Source: CAVSUZ01 sp963834715 (GTDB lineage: Bacteria > Pseudomonadota > Alphaproteobacteria > Acetobacterales > Acetobacteraceae). From it: a stretch of 64,000 bases of DNA. The stretch's first letter is position 1. Each line of letters opens with the position of its first letter. The notes beneath the pieces are model-generated. The model ran no database searches. It was not told where the DNA came from and saw only the letters and a program-made list of their open reading frames with translations. The stretch is from contig CAWIDE010000006.1 in assembly GCA_963834715.1 (NCBI GenBank), positions 62,001 through 126,000 of the forward strand. The letters are read 5' to 3'. Shown here one piece after another: positions 47,168 to 56,122 of the stretch. Made by a program: the position numbers and the translations under genes.

Positions 47168-47999
47168 GGCATTGTCACGTTGGCCGCAAACGGGGGCGTC
47201 ATTGCCATCGAAGTGACCGTACGCAAAGCGTCATTCCCCGATTTGGATACACGTCTCCTGTTGCCAAATCCGAAAGGCGCTCGCGCGGGAGCGCCGGTAA
47301 CCGGATGCTGCCATCAGGTGACGCCGTGGGCGGAAATGACCATAGATGATACCGTGCGCCGATAGGAACCGCTGTGCCTGGAACGGTGATTTGAACCGTT
47401 GCATCTGCCGCTCGCGTCGCCGGGTCGGCCGGTGCGAATTTTCAGCCCGGTTGTTTAGATAGCGGCTGGTCCGATGCCGGACCTCCGGCAGGACCGCGCG
47501 TTTCGCCACTCCGTAACTCCGCAGGCCATCGGTGATCAGGCGCCGTGGTTTGTACTGCAGCCCGCGGAGTAGGCGCTTGAAGAAGCGTTTGGCGGCAGCG
47601 GCGTTTCTACAATTCTGCACCAGAATGTCGAGCACGACGCCGTGCTGGTCGGCCGCACGCCAGAGATAGTGCCGCTCTCCGTTGATCCGGAGGAACACCT
47701 CGTCGAGGTGCCAGGTATCGCCTGGTCGCGGCCGCCGCCGGCGCAGCTTATCGGCGAAGCTCCGGCCGAATTTCAGGCACCAGCGCCGGACGCTCTCGTA
47801 GGAGACGATCACGCCCCGTTCGGCCAGCAGCAGCTCAACATCCCGCAGACTCAGGCTGAACACATAGTAGAGCCACACAGCGTGGGCGATGATCTCGGCG
47901 GGGAAGCGGTGCCCGCGGTGCGGGTCGGGTGACTGGCTCATCTCGCCAGCCTGGCTCAGCCAGGTCGTTCCGGCCAGTGCCCGTCAAGGTGACAATGCC
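47168..47999 (-). mobile_element. IS6-family element, copy 1 (832 bp)
   Basis: Ends GGCATTGTCACGTTG and, reversed, GGCATTGTCACCTTG. No matching 8-bp duplication flanks it (GTGCACCG left, GTGGCTGG right), so its flanks were rearranged after insertion. Same orientation as copy 2 at 52809-55579. Confidence 0.92.
47231..47941 (-). CDS. IS6-family transposase, intact
   Basis: 236 residues from ATG 47941: PHRGHRFPAEIIAHAVWLYY, LSLRDVELLLAERGVIVSYE, then DDE strands with Asp in TWHLDEVFLRINGERHYLWR, ITDGLRSYGVAKRAVL and the Glu-containing RAENSHRPTRRRERQMQRF. Single DDE transposase of IS6 (IS26-related), which moves by cointegrate formation. Complete. Confidence 0.95.
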   Translation of the reverse strand: MSQSPDPHRGHRFPAEIIAHAVWLYYVFSLSLRDVELLLAERGVIVSYESVRRWCLKFGRSFADKLRRRRPRPGDTWHLDEVFLRINGERHYLWRAADQHGVVLDILVQNCRNAAAAKRFFKRLLRGLQYKPRRLITDGLRSYGVAKRAVLPEVRHRTSRYLNNRAENSHRPTRRRERQMQRFKSPFQAQRFLSAHGIIYGHFRPRRHLMAASGYRRSRASAFRIWQQETCIQIGE

Positions 48000-48421
48000 G
48001 TGGCTGGTCAGATGGGATGATAGGAAAAGGCACGATGACGAGTTAGCAAGTCTCAGGCTCGCGCTACGTACCGAAATCTGCCTGATAGGCGAGTGTGCCT
48101 GGCGCTTGAGACCTCTGGGCCAACACTGCGACTGCCACCCCTACCACAATCTATGAGGAAACAGCCGAGGCAGCTCCGGAAAATGGTAACCACAGGAATC
48201 ATGAACTTCCCGGCCGTCAGCCGCGCAGGAGTCATCCCTTGTTCTGGGGTGACCCCACCCGCCGAGGCGCCATTGCTCTCATGATAATAGCCGTAAGCAA
48301 ATATCAAACTGGCACCAGTCGTGATCGCCGCAGCCGCCGAGCCAGGACATTGCGATATTGATCAATTCGAAGGCGGCTATGGCGATTTCAGGGGCCGCGA
48401 GCACGGCCAAGCAAAATTCAT
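48000..48421. other. Intergenic stretch after IS6 copy 1
   Basis: No gene recognised on either strand; short frames lack ribosome binding sites. It joins the IS6 end to the 3' side of a YihY gene fragment. Confidence 0.4.
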
Positions 48422-48810
48422 CTAATCCTGAGGCGGTCCCAGCGTATCCGCCGCAAACGCCCCCCGTTCTCCCGTCGGCTTCTCTGGAAGTCGCGTAGAA
48501 TCCCGCCGCGTCTGTCGCTCCGCTTCCGCGTTTATCTCCGCCCCTAACAACACCATGTATGCTGACAGCCACAGCCAGGTCAGCCACGCGATAATCGCCC
48601 CCAATGATCCATACGTCTTATTGTAATCGCTGAAATCCGACACATAGACTGTGAATAATATCGACCCGATCACCCAAAGTACGGTGGCGAAAATCGCGCC
48701 CGGTGAGACCCACTCCCATCTTTGGCTCCCGGCGATCCGGCGCATAGCGATAAAGTATGGCCAATGCGGCCATCATGAACACGATTCCTCCGCCCCTAGC
48801 GAAGCGCGCC
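48422..48810 (-). pseudogene. YihY/BrkB family membrane protein, C-terminal fragment
   Basis: WEWVSPGAIFATVLWVIGSI, LFTVYVSDFSDYNKTYGSLG, AIIAWLTWLWLSAYMVLLGA and EINAEAERQT are the final membrane helices of YihY/BrkB proteins. Upstream, after a frameshift near 48722, FMMAALAILYRYAPDRREPK continues the family pattern. The first four helices are missing. Inner-membrane protein of unknown transport role; dead here. Confidence 0.85.
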
Positions 48811-49278
48811 GCATGGCTAAAAGTAGCAAAATAGCAAAGTAGTAACCTCGCCACGCAACCCGGCGTCCGAAACCTCGTGCGAGGCCCTGCTCTAGCGGAG
48901 CCGTGCCAAGGGCGGTACCGAATTCCGGCTATCCCCATACGACATCGCAATGATAAAGTCATCGTAGCGCGTGGGCGATGAGCTGCAGGGCAGAGAAGGC
49001 CTTGTGGGTTTTGCCTACCGTACCAGGGGTTGCCGATGACGATCCGATGGTTATCGAACCCCTGACGGCAGATCCCTATTCGCGAAGTCATCGCCTTTGA
49101 AAATGGCTCAATCACCATCTGCGTCGACACCCCGCTCGTCTCCGGAACGAAACAAAGAAGGGCGCCGACAGCTCCGACAGCGCTCCGCGCTCGAAGAGCG
49201 GTCACGCACAGCTTCACGGTCGGCAGCATCTTGCGTTATTGTCAGAACGCGGCATAACTTCCGCCAAGGTGAGATTAT
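48811..49278. other. Intergenic stretch upstream of the repeat-protein cassette
   Basis: No gene recognised. It should hold the promoter of the 49279-51484 cassette; I see no clear consensus promoter. Confidence 0.4.
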
Positions 49279-49698
49279 ATGGAGAGAAGCGAAATGCCCG
49301 AGCCGACAAGCGGTCAGAGCGGCGGCGTATCCAATACCGGCACTATGAATACCGGCGGAGGAAATGTGGTTGGTGGGAACATGAGCAATACAACAACCAC
49401 CTACTACTCGCCGACCGAGATCCGTAACACTTGGCAACCGGTCGCGGAGGCCATCCAGGCAGCGCCACCCGAGAAACGCGCCAAGGCTCAGGCGACACTC
49501 GAGGATCTGAAAAAGGAGGTTGCCAAAGGCAATAAAGCTGAAGACAGCACCATAGCGAAGCTTGTGAAGGGTCTGGTGGGACTGGTGCCGTCAGGGGTCA
49601 GTGCGGTCGTTAGCGCCTTCGGCACGCCGATCCTGAGTGGCGTGGCTGGCCCGGTGACCAAATTTGTTCTGGACGAACTCGGCGAAGCCGGAAAGTAG
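49279..49698 (+). CDS. Putative effector with GGNVVGGN motif and hydrophobic C-terminus
   Basis: 139 residues; ATG 49279 has AGGTGA 6 nt upstream, and ATG 49294 with GGAGAG is an alternative. Layout: Gly/Asn/Thr-rich N-terminus with MNTGGGNVVGGNMSNTTTT (residues 23-41), a charged helical middle (residues 52-90), then a long Gly-containing hydrophobic region (residues 92-131: KLVKGLVGLVPSGVSAVVSA, FGTPILSGVAGPVTKFVL), suited to membrane insertion. The motif recurs as GGHVVGGD at the start of the next gene's product. Short shared motifs of this sort are known from bacterial amyloid-signalling receptor/effector pairs; a membrane-damaging effector is therefore my best guess. It is not a family I can name. 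Confidence 0.6.
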   Translation: MERSEMPEPTSGQSGGVSNTGTMNTGGGNVVGGNMSNTTTTYYSPTEIRNTWQPVAEAIQAAPPEKRAKAQATLEDLKKEVAKGNKAEDSTIAKLVKGLVGLVPSGVSAVVSAFGTPILSGVAGPVTKFVLDELGEAGK

Positions 49699-49724
49699 TT
49701 GCGGCTTGCGCCGGAGCGCCTGCG

Positions 49725-51484
49725 ATGACTAGGCATGCAGGCGGCATTAAAATCTAGGCACCATCAGCACCCAGGGCGGCCATGTTGTTGGTGGCGACTT
49801 AACGATCCACCAGGGGCCAAGCGCTGAGGATTTCGTTGACGTTTTAGAAGCGCGAGGGGTCGTCCAAAACGCTGAGACCGCCGGCCTGCAACGGCGCGTG
49901 ATCGTGATGCTGGCGCAACGCCTCAAGCCGACAGAGCGGTTAGATTTCGACCAGGCGATCACCGAGCTGGAACGCGCAGTCGAAATCGCCATCGAAGTCA
50001 TCAAGCGTGGCGCGCACGGCACGAATGAGGACTCGTTTGTCGATGCCGTCCTCGCTGAAGCCGCAGAAAAGACCCAAGGCAATGATCTGAACGGCGCAGC
50101 GCAGGCCGTCGATGATGCGCTGATTGAACTCGATAGGCAGCTGGCAGAGCAGCGTGAAGCCACCCGCCGCAAACGCATCGTCATTCTTGAGGCAGCGATA
50201 CGGCAGCACATGCTGCGCCGCGACGCCGCGACCGTGGCTGAACGGATTGAGCGGCTAATTGCTGAGGAGCACGCGACAGAGCGGCCCGCATGGCATCCGG
50301 GATTTCGGATGCAATACGACGAATATCGCGCAGAGGGCGAAAATAAGGGACTTAATTTATCCCTAGAAGTTGCTATCGAATGCGCCCGCCGGATGGTCGC
50401 TACCGCCCGCAACTCAGATGAGCGCGGCACCGCCGCCGCCCTTCTCGGCATCGCGCTTGGGACACTCGGGGAACGCGAGAGTGGCACGGCGCGGCTGGAG
50501 GAAGCGGTCGCGGCCTACCGTGCGGCGCTGCAGGAACGGACGCGCGAGCGCGTGCCGCTCCAATGGGCGACGACCCAGAACAACCTCGGCTCTGTGCTTG
50601 GGCCACTCGGGGAACGCGAGAGTGGCACGGCGCGGCTGGAGGAAGCGGTCGCGGCCTACCGTGCGGCGCTGCAGGAACGGACGCGCGACCGCGTGCCATT
50701 CGATTGGGCGATGACGCAGACCAACCTCGGCAACGCGCTTTCGATGCTCGGGGGACGCGAGAGTGGCACGGCGCGGCTGGAGGAAGCGGTCGTGGCCTAC
50801 CGCGCGGCGCTGGAGGAATGGACGCGCGAGCGGGTGCCCCTCAATTGGGCGGCGACCCACAACAACCTCAGCCGCGCGCTTTCGATACTCGGGGAACGCG
50901 AGAGTGGCACGGCGCGGCTGGAGGAAGCGGTGGCGGCTTGCCGCGCGGCGCTACAGGAAAGGACGCGCGAGCAGGTGCCACTCGATTGGGCGATGACGCA
51001 GACCAACCTCGGCGTCGCGCTCTCGAGGCTCGGGGAACGCGAGAGTGGCACGGCACGGCTGGAGGAAGCGGTCGCGGCCTGCCGCGCGGCGCTGGAGGAA
51101 CGGACGCGCGAGCGGGTGCCGCTCGATTGGGCGCAGACGCAGACCACCCTCGGCACCGCGCTTTCGATACTCGGGGAACGCGAGAGCGGCACGGCGCGGC
51201 TGGAGGAAGCGGTGGCGGCCTGCCGCGCAGCGCTGCAGGAACGGACGCGCGAGCGGGTGCCGCTCGATTGGGCGCAGACGCAGACCACTCTCGGCACCGC
51301 GCTTTTGAGGCTCGGGGAACGCGAGGGCGACACGGCGCGGCTGGAGGAGGCAGTCGCCGCATGGGACGCATGCTTGACGGTCACCGCTTCTGTCTGGCCA
51401 GCCGAATGGATTCGACACGTATGTGCTCGCCGGGACGAGGCGCAGACAGAGATTAAACGACGGTCGGCAAAAATAGGCCCCTGA
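49725..51484 (+). CDS. TPR-repeat protein with GGHVVGGD motif (putative receptor)
   Basis: About 586 residues if one A is added to the AAAA run near 49752; otherwise the clean frame starts at 49750 or at an internal start near 49898. From ATG 49725 (GGAG 8 nt upstream) the restored N-terminus reads MTRHAGGIKNLGTISTQGGH and VVGGDLTIHQ. Then come a helical region (ERLDFDQAITELERAVEIAI, LNGAAQAVDDALIELDRQLA) and tetratricopeptide-like repeats: six units of 47 residues (LGERESGTARLEEAVAAYRA, ALQERTRERVPLDWAMTQ, NLGNALS), plus a degenerate cap. There is no NTPase domain. The gene follows the putative effector by 26 nt. The TPR array would be the sensor or scaffold, the N-terminal motif the signalling element. 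Confidence 0.7.
50465..51310 (+). repeat. Six tandem 141-bp coding repeats
   Basis: Units begin with CTCGGG(G/A)GAACGCGAG at 50465, 50606, 50747, 50888, 51029 and 51170; a seventh, degenerate unit starts at 51311. Long stretches such as GGCACGGCGCGGCTGGAGGA are identical between units at DNA level, which implies recent duplication or gene conversion. Confidence 0.95.
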
Positions 51485-51757
51485 AAGCAAGCGGCTTTTT
51501 TGCCGCGTAAGTCCGCTGCATAATGACCCCGTGAAATACGGCTACGCGAAGGTGTTGTGCGAGGCGGGGTTCAACGCCTCCCGAAAGCGCGCTCGGCGAA
51601 CCTAAAGCCGAAAGTAACGCGCGGGCACCACGTCACGCCGCTATCGGCACCAGCAATTTCCGCCGTTTATGCCGCCCATCCCCCACCACCAGCTCGCCTT
51701 GCTGGACGTGCTCCTCTGGCGCTGCCGCCGCCACGGGCAGGCAATTGCCTCCGCCAG
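51485..51757. other. Short region with a fragmentary frame
   Basis: From GTG 51532 about 24 codons (KYGYAKVLCEAGFNASRKRA) read like the start of a gene that stops at 51604. Nothing else recognised. Confidence 0.3.
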
Positions 51758-52006
51758 CTACCACCGCAGTCCAGCGGCTCGATCAGATGGCCCGAGATTT
51801 CCGGCGGCGAGCTGCGAGAGCACGATCGCTCGCTCGGCGTAGCGTGCCACTGACGCGGCGAGCCGTTCGAGTTCACCAGAGGCGACCACAACCTCTTTGC
51901 GGCCGAGGTTCTTGATGATGCGCTGCTTGGCGCGGCCGTCCTCGCGCACACTCTCGACGAGGTAGAGGTAGGTGTAACCGTTGATGTGCTTCTGGCGGAC
52001 AAACAC
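51758..52006 (-). pseudogene. IS1634-family transposase N-terminal fragment (different lineage)
   Basis: MFVRQKHINGYTYLYLVESV, REDGRAKQRIIKNLGRKEVV and a helical ELERLAASVARYAERAIVLS segment are the typical first 75 residues of IS1634/IS1549-type transposases. It is unlike the two full copies in this window, so it comes from another element. The rest is missing. Confidence 0.7.
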
Positions 52007-52398
52007 GCCGCGATTAGCAGCGAATATAACGGCGATTCGTCAAGCAAAATCGCTTTATGGCCTCCATTATTTAGCACCACGCGAATTCCCGGTTCGAAAC
52101 TCACCTCAAGTAAATCAACAACTTACGTCTCACCGAATGTCGAAATCGGGAGTTCACTGTTCAAGTCGGGCATAAATCCTGGCTGTTAAGGTCAATGTAG
52201 GAAACTGTGGCGCCGTAGTGCGGTAAAAACCGACCCAGTGAAAATCGAACGCTTGCTTCAATATAGCTGCGACATTTGCCAGATTAGCAATGAGATCGTC
52301 CGTTCCGCCGATCACGGCCCCTATTTGCGGAAGAATAGCCTTATAACTTCTTCTTTGCTTGCGTTCGTTGGCAATGCGAGCGTTTCAGCCAATTGCGG
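52007..52398. other. Intergenic stretch, nothing recognised
   Basis: AT-richer than average, with no family resemblance in any frame. Ends at the IS3 fragment. Confidence 0.4.
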
Positions 52399-52808
52399 TG
52401 AAGTGGACCTCGAATTTGGGACCACCCGCTAAGCTATAAACCGAACCGGTTCCGTCCATGCTACACGGAGCGGAACATGAGCAGAACCCGACGCAGGATC
52501 GATGCCGCGCTGAAGGCGAAGATCGCCCTGGAAGCGCTGAGGGAAGACGCGACAGTGGCCGAGCTGGCGGTGCGTTACCAGGTGCATCCGACACAGATCT
52601 ACGCCTGGAAGAAGCGGCTGCTAGAACATGCCGAACGGGTTTTCCGGACCGGGACAGACGACGGGCAGTCGGCGAAGGAAATCGCCCAACTGCACGCCAA
52701 GATCGGCGCGCTGGTAGTGGAGCGGGATTTTTTAGCGCGGAGGTCCGGCAGATGAGCGCGGCGGGCCGGAGAGCGATGCTCGATCGCGGCCACGGACAGC
52801 TCTCGTAC
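52399..52808 (+). mobile_element. IS3 element fragment (5' 410 bp)
   Basis: Starts with the terminus TGAAGTGGACC and matches the orfA end of the IS3 element at 10685-12054 nearly base for base, including orfA at 52477-52755 (92 codons, MSRTRRRIDAALKAKIALEA, intact). It is cut within the first codons of orfB, exactly where the IS6 copy begins. Confidence 0.95.
52477..52755 (+). CDS. IS3 OrfA (orphan copy)
   Basis: 92 residues, differing from the OrfA encoded at 11698-11976 at only a few positions (for example KKRLLEHAE against KKQLLEHAE and IAQLHAKIGALV against IAHLHAKIGELV). Intact helix-turn-helix and zipper. Without orfB it cannot transpose but could bind IS3 ends. Confidence 0.9.
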   Translation: MSRTRRRIDAALKAKIALEALREDATVAELAVRYQVHPTQIYAWKKRLLEHAERVFRTGTDDGQSAKEIAQLHAKIGALVVERDFLARRSGR

Positions 52809-53100
52809 GGCATTGTCACGTTGGCCGCAAACGGGGGCGTCATTGCCATCGAAGTGACCGTACGCAAAGCGTCATTCCCCGATTTGGATACACGTCTCCT
52901 GTTGCCAAATCCGAAAGGCGCTCGCGCGGGAGCGCCGGTAACCGGATGCTGCCATCAGGTGACGCCGTGGGCGGAAATGACCATAGATGATTCCGTGCGC
53001 CGATAGGAACCGCTGTGCCTGGAAGGGTGATTTGAACCGTTGCATCTGCCGCTCGCGTCGCCGGGTCGGCCGGTGCGAATTTTCAGCCCGGTTGTTTAGA

Positions 53101-55032
53101 CCGAACTTCCTAGCCTCGAGACACGCAAGTTACTGAAGCATCTATACATTCTGTCTCGCGACCTGTGGATTACTGGCTACAGTTGACGCCGAGGAGATTG
53201 AATGCCTTCTGCTGCAGCGGTGTTGGCCTTGTGACGACGGTAAGGCGATAGTCCGGTGTGATCGCGGTGGTGATGGTGTTGCGCACTACGGTTGCCAGAT
53301 CGCCGAGCAATGAACGGAAGCTATGCACCGGCAGGCCGTCCGTGGTGAGCCCTGTGGTCTGCTTGGCGATGGCAGCCGGGGAACGTTGCGCTTCCGACAC
53401 TACGCTGTCTCGCAAGGCTTCGGCCGCTTCCCTATCGGCGTCATCGAACAGCATTGGCGCCAGGCAGGTCCGCATATGCCATTCGAGGTAGTAGGCTAAC
53501 ATGCACAGGAAGACGTGGGCCCGCACGCGGTCTGCCAGCCAATGATGGACAGGCCTGATCTGCAGATCGACGGTTTTGATGCAGCGAAAGGCCCGCTCCA
53601 CAAGCGCAAGCGACTTGTAGCTTCGCACGGTCGTGGTGTCATCGAGCGCGCTTTCCGGCAGGCTGGTGCGCACGACATAGACGCCATCGGTTGCTGCTTC
53701 AGCGACGATCTCGGCGGTCTTGCGGGCGAAGCTGAAGACGGTATCGGTGATCTCGATGACAAAATGCTTGCCTACCTTGTGCTTGTTGATCACCGCGCCA
53801 ACCGCGAGTGCGATCCGCGCAGCGCCCCGGAGGGGATTGCGCTTGCGAGCGACCGCGATCTGGATACGGGAGAGGTCACGTTCGGTGGCGGCCAGCAGAT
53901 CCTCCCGCTTGCGGGCGCGCTCGACGGCGAGATCGGGATTACGGCAAACGATCAGGCGCTCACCCGGAAATTCGGGCGCCGTGATACTGGCCAAGTCGCG
54001 CTGATCGAACAGCGAGAGTTGCAAAGCGCCGGTTTCCATCAACGCCTTGATTGCCGGCGCGCGCAGTGCCGTGATCCAGTCGAAGCCTGCCGATTTAACG
54101 TCATTGGTGATGCGTGCTTGGGTGATCATGCCACGGTCACCGACCATGACCACGTGGTCGAGATGGAACCGCCGCTTCAGCTTTTCGATCTGATTGGCAA
54201 GCGTAATCGGATCGGCGGTATCGCCCTCAAACACCTCGATGGCGATCGGACAGCCATCGGGAGCGCAGAGTAGGCCGTATATGATTTGCAGCGTGCCCTT
54301 CTTGCCGTCGCGGCTGTAGCCACGCTGGGCGAGCGGGCAGCAGCGGCCTTCCATGTAGCTTGACGAGACATCATATAACACCAGTGTGCCATCGCTGAGA
54401 TGGCGCTTGGCTAAGGCTGTCTCGATGGCAGGCTGGCGTTCCAGCAGCCAGTCCAGTGCGGCATAGAGTTCGTCCTCGTCGACCTCACCGAGGCCAAGCA
54501 TTTCGCCAAGGCTCGATGCAGCCGTGGCGGAGGAAAGTGCACGAGCGGTGGCGAGCTTGGATGCCGGCTCGATAATGCGCCCGATCATCAGCGCGAGGGC
54601 AAGATCACGGTATCGCTCGCGATCGCCGAGCATCCGATCAAGCCCTATCTTGCGGGCAGTCCCGAGCGCTGCTGCAACGTGCCCGTGCGGCAGACTGCGG
54701 GTGATGGTGAACGCATCCCGCTCGGCCGGAATGACAACGCCGCCTTTGAGAACACCGCGCAGGCCTTCAACGTGCTCGGCGGGCCAATCGGAGAGGTTGC
54801 AGATCGTGCGCTTACGGACCTTGCCATCCTGGCGGTAACTCTCGCGCAGCAGAATGGCGGGAGGCGAGTTCCGATTCGGAACAGCTTCGATATACATGGC
54901 AACGCATTGGCACAACACCGCCGCGAGTACAAGTCCAAATTTCCGGATTACATGGCTACGTTTGGGACCAGTCTCGTGCTTCTGTCCCTACTGTTCCTGC
55001 CACTTCACACTCTCCGAAAGAAGGAAGTTCGG
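53101..55032 (-). mobile_element. IS1634-family element, copy 2 (1932 bp)
   Basis: Same length and ends as copy 1 at 25507-27438, opposite orientation. TTTAGA is duplicated at 53095-53100 and 55033-55038. IS6 copy 1 shows the unoccupied site with a single TTTAGA (47463-47468 region), which proves the duplication. Confidence 0.97.
53170..54897 (-). CDS. IS1634-family transposase, copy 2
   Basis: 575 residues, identical in protein sequence to the product of 25642-27369 as far as I can compare; the nucleotide sequence seems to differ at one silent position near 54045. Intact DDE transposase. Its insertion interrupts the second IS6 transposase after about 165 codons. Confidence 0.97.
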   Translation of the reverse strand: MYIEAVPNRNSPPAILLRESYRQDGKVRKRTICNLSDWPAEHVEGLRGVLKGGVVIPAERDAFTITRSLPHGHVAAALGTARKIGLDRMLGDRERYRDLALALMIGRIIEPASKLATARALSSATAASSLGEMLGLGEVDEDELYAALDWLLERQPAIETALAKRHLSDGTLVLYDVSSSYMEGRCCPLAQRGYSRDGKKGTLQIIYGLLCAPDGCPIAIEVFEGDTADPITLANQIEKLKRRFHLDHVVMVGDRGMITQARITNDVKSAGFDWITALRAPAIKALMETGALQLSLFDQRDLASITAPEFPGERLIVCRNPDLAVERARKREDLLAATERDLSRIQIAVARKRNPLRGAARIALAVGAVINKHKVGKHFVIEITDTVFSFARKTAEIVAEAATDGVYVVRTSLPESALDDTTTVRSYKSLALVERAFRCIKTVDLQIRPVHHWLADRVRAHVFLCMLAYYLEWHMRTCLAPMLFDDADREAAEALRDSVVSEAQRSPAAIAKQTTGLTTDGLPVHSFRSLLGDLATVVRNTITTAITPDYRLTVVTRPTPLQQKAFNLLGVNCSQ

Positions 55033-55521
55033 TTTAGATACCGGCTGGTCCGATGCCGGACCTCCGGCAGGACCGCGCGTTTCGCCACTCCGTAATTCCG
55101 CAGGCCATCGGTGATCAGGCGCCGCGGTTTGTACCTGCAGCCCGCGGAGTAGGCGCTTGAAGAAGCGTTTGGCGGCAGCGGCGTTTCTACGATTCTGCAC
55201 CAGAATGTCGAGCACGACGCCGTGCTGGTCGACCGCACGCCAGAGATAGTGCCGCTCGCCGTTGATCCGGAGGAACACCTCGTCGAGGTGCCAGGTATCG
55301 CCTGGTCGCGGCCGCCGCCGGCGCAGCTTATCGGCGAAGCTCCGGCCGAATTTCAGGCACCAGCGCCGGACGCTCTCGTAGGAGACGATCACGCCCCGTT
55401 CGGCCAGCAGCAGCTCAACATCCCGCAAACTCAGGCTGAACACATAGTAGAGCCACACAGCGTGGGCGATGATCTCGGCGGGGAAGCGGTGCCCGCGGTG
55501 CGGGTCGGGTGACTGGCTCAT
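55033..55521 (-). pseudogene. IS6 transposase N-terminal part, interrupted
   Basis: Starts at ATG 55521 and matches the intact IS6 transposase at 47231-47941 for about 128 residues (through RNAAAAKRFFKRLLRGLQ), then loses frame through one inserted base and is cut by IS1634 at 55032. The C-terminal remainder lies at 52809-53100. Confidence 0.93.
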
Positions 55522-55646
55522 CTCGCCAGCCTGGCTCAGCCAGGTCGTTCCGGCCAGTGCCCATCAAGGTGACAATGCCGGGAGGAATAATACAATGCGC
55601 GCGCGATCCCACCTCTCGGACCGAAACGCCAAAGGGGTGCAGGACA

Positions 55647-55943
55647 ATGAACACGTTTAGCCGCTCGGCCGAATTGTTTTTTTTCAAACTGCCTGAGATG
55701 CAGTCTTACCACAGCAGATGGGACGACGCCGACTATGAGCCGGTCGTGCCGAATCGGAGCAAGAGCTGGCTGGCTCGCGCGGTCGCTGATGTGAGGGTCC
55801 GGTGGGACCAGATGAAGGAGCGTCGGCGGGTGATCCGCGAACTCGAAGCCATGTCCGATCGTGAGCTAACAGATCTTGGGATTAGCCGTTACGATATTCC
55901 GAGAGTGTTCGATCCGAAGTTCACCGCAGAACGCGCTTTCTAA
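55647..55943 (+). CDS. DUF1127 domain protein
   Basis: 98 residues from ATG 55647 (AGGA 3-4 nt upstream). The C-terminal 45 residues are DUF1127: RRRVIRELEAMSDRELTDLG and ISRYDIPRVF. The N-terminal half (MNTFSRSAELFFFKLPEMQS) is not conserved. DUF1127 proteins of alphaproteobacteria are small, arginine-rich and in some species bind RNA and affect phosphate or stress responses. It is followed 23 nt later by a small exported peptide gene. Confidence 0.88.
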   Translation: MNTFSRSAELFFFKLPEMQSYHSRWDDADYEPVVPNRSKSWLARAVADVRVRWDQMKERRRVIRELEAMSDRELTDLGISRYDIPRVFDPKFTAERAF

Positions 55944-55966
55944 CTGAAAGCAAAGAGGAGAGTTTT

Positions 55967-56095
55967 ATGCGTCACCTTATCGCGGCTATCTCTGTGGCAT
56001 TTGCTCTGATGTCCGGCGCGTCTGCGTTTGCGGCCGACAACGGATGGGGTATGCATCGAATGGTTACGGTCAGTATCACGTGAGCAACCAGTAAC
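55967..56095 (+). CDS. Small exported peptide (probable one-base indel)
   Basis: ATG 55967 with AGGAG 6-7 nt upstream. Signal peptide MRHLIAAISVAFALMSGASA with cleavage likely after AFA. As printed the frame ends at 56083 (38 residues), but dropping one G from the GGGG near 56048 gives NGWGYASNGYGQYHVSNQ ending at 56095, which looks more like a natural mature peptide. About 20 mature residues rich in Gly, Asn and Tyr; function unknown. A terminator follows directly. Confidence 0.55.
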
Positions 56096-56122
56096 GCAAC
56101 GCCTAGTCAGGAACCTTCAAGC

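Larger units (their letters stand above)
52809..55579 (-). mobile_element. IS6-family element, copy 2, split by IS1634
   Basis: Same ends as copy 1 (GGCATTGTCACG at 52809; reversed end at 55579). Two parts, 52809-53100 and 55033-55579, together match copy 1 except for a few substitutions and one extra base near 55133, which also breaks the transposase frame. No matching target duplication outside. Confidence 0.95.

Noticed and set aside
50400..51490. Long open frames on the minus strand and in other plus frames across the TPR array
   Set aside because: They mirror the 141-bp repeat periodicity and GC bias; sequences are low-complexity Arg/Pro/Ala or Ser-rich with no ribosome binding site.
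27439..53100. Classical composite transposon formed by the two IS1634 copies
   Set aside because: The two copies each have their own perfect 6-bp target duplication at their own insertion sites, so they inserted independently.
53515..54273. 252-codon open frame inside IS1634 copy 2 (also 26266-27024 in copy 1)
   Set aside because: Antisense shadow of the transposase; no ribosome binding site and no conserved protein pattern.
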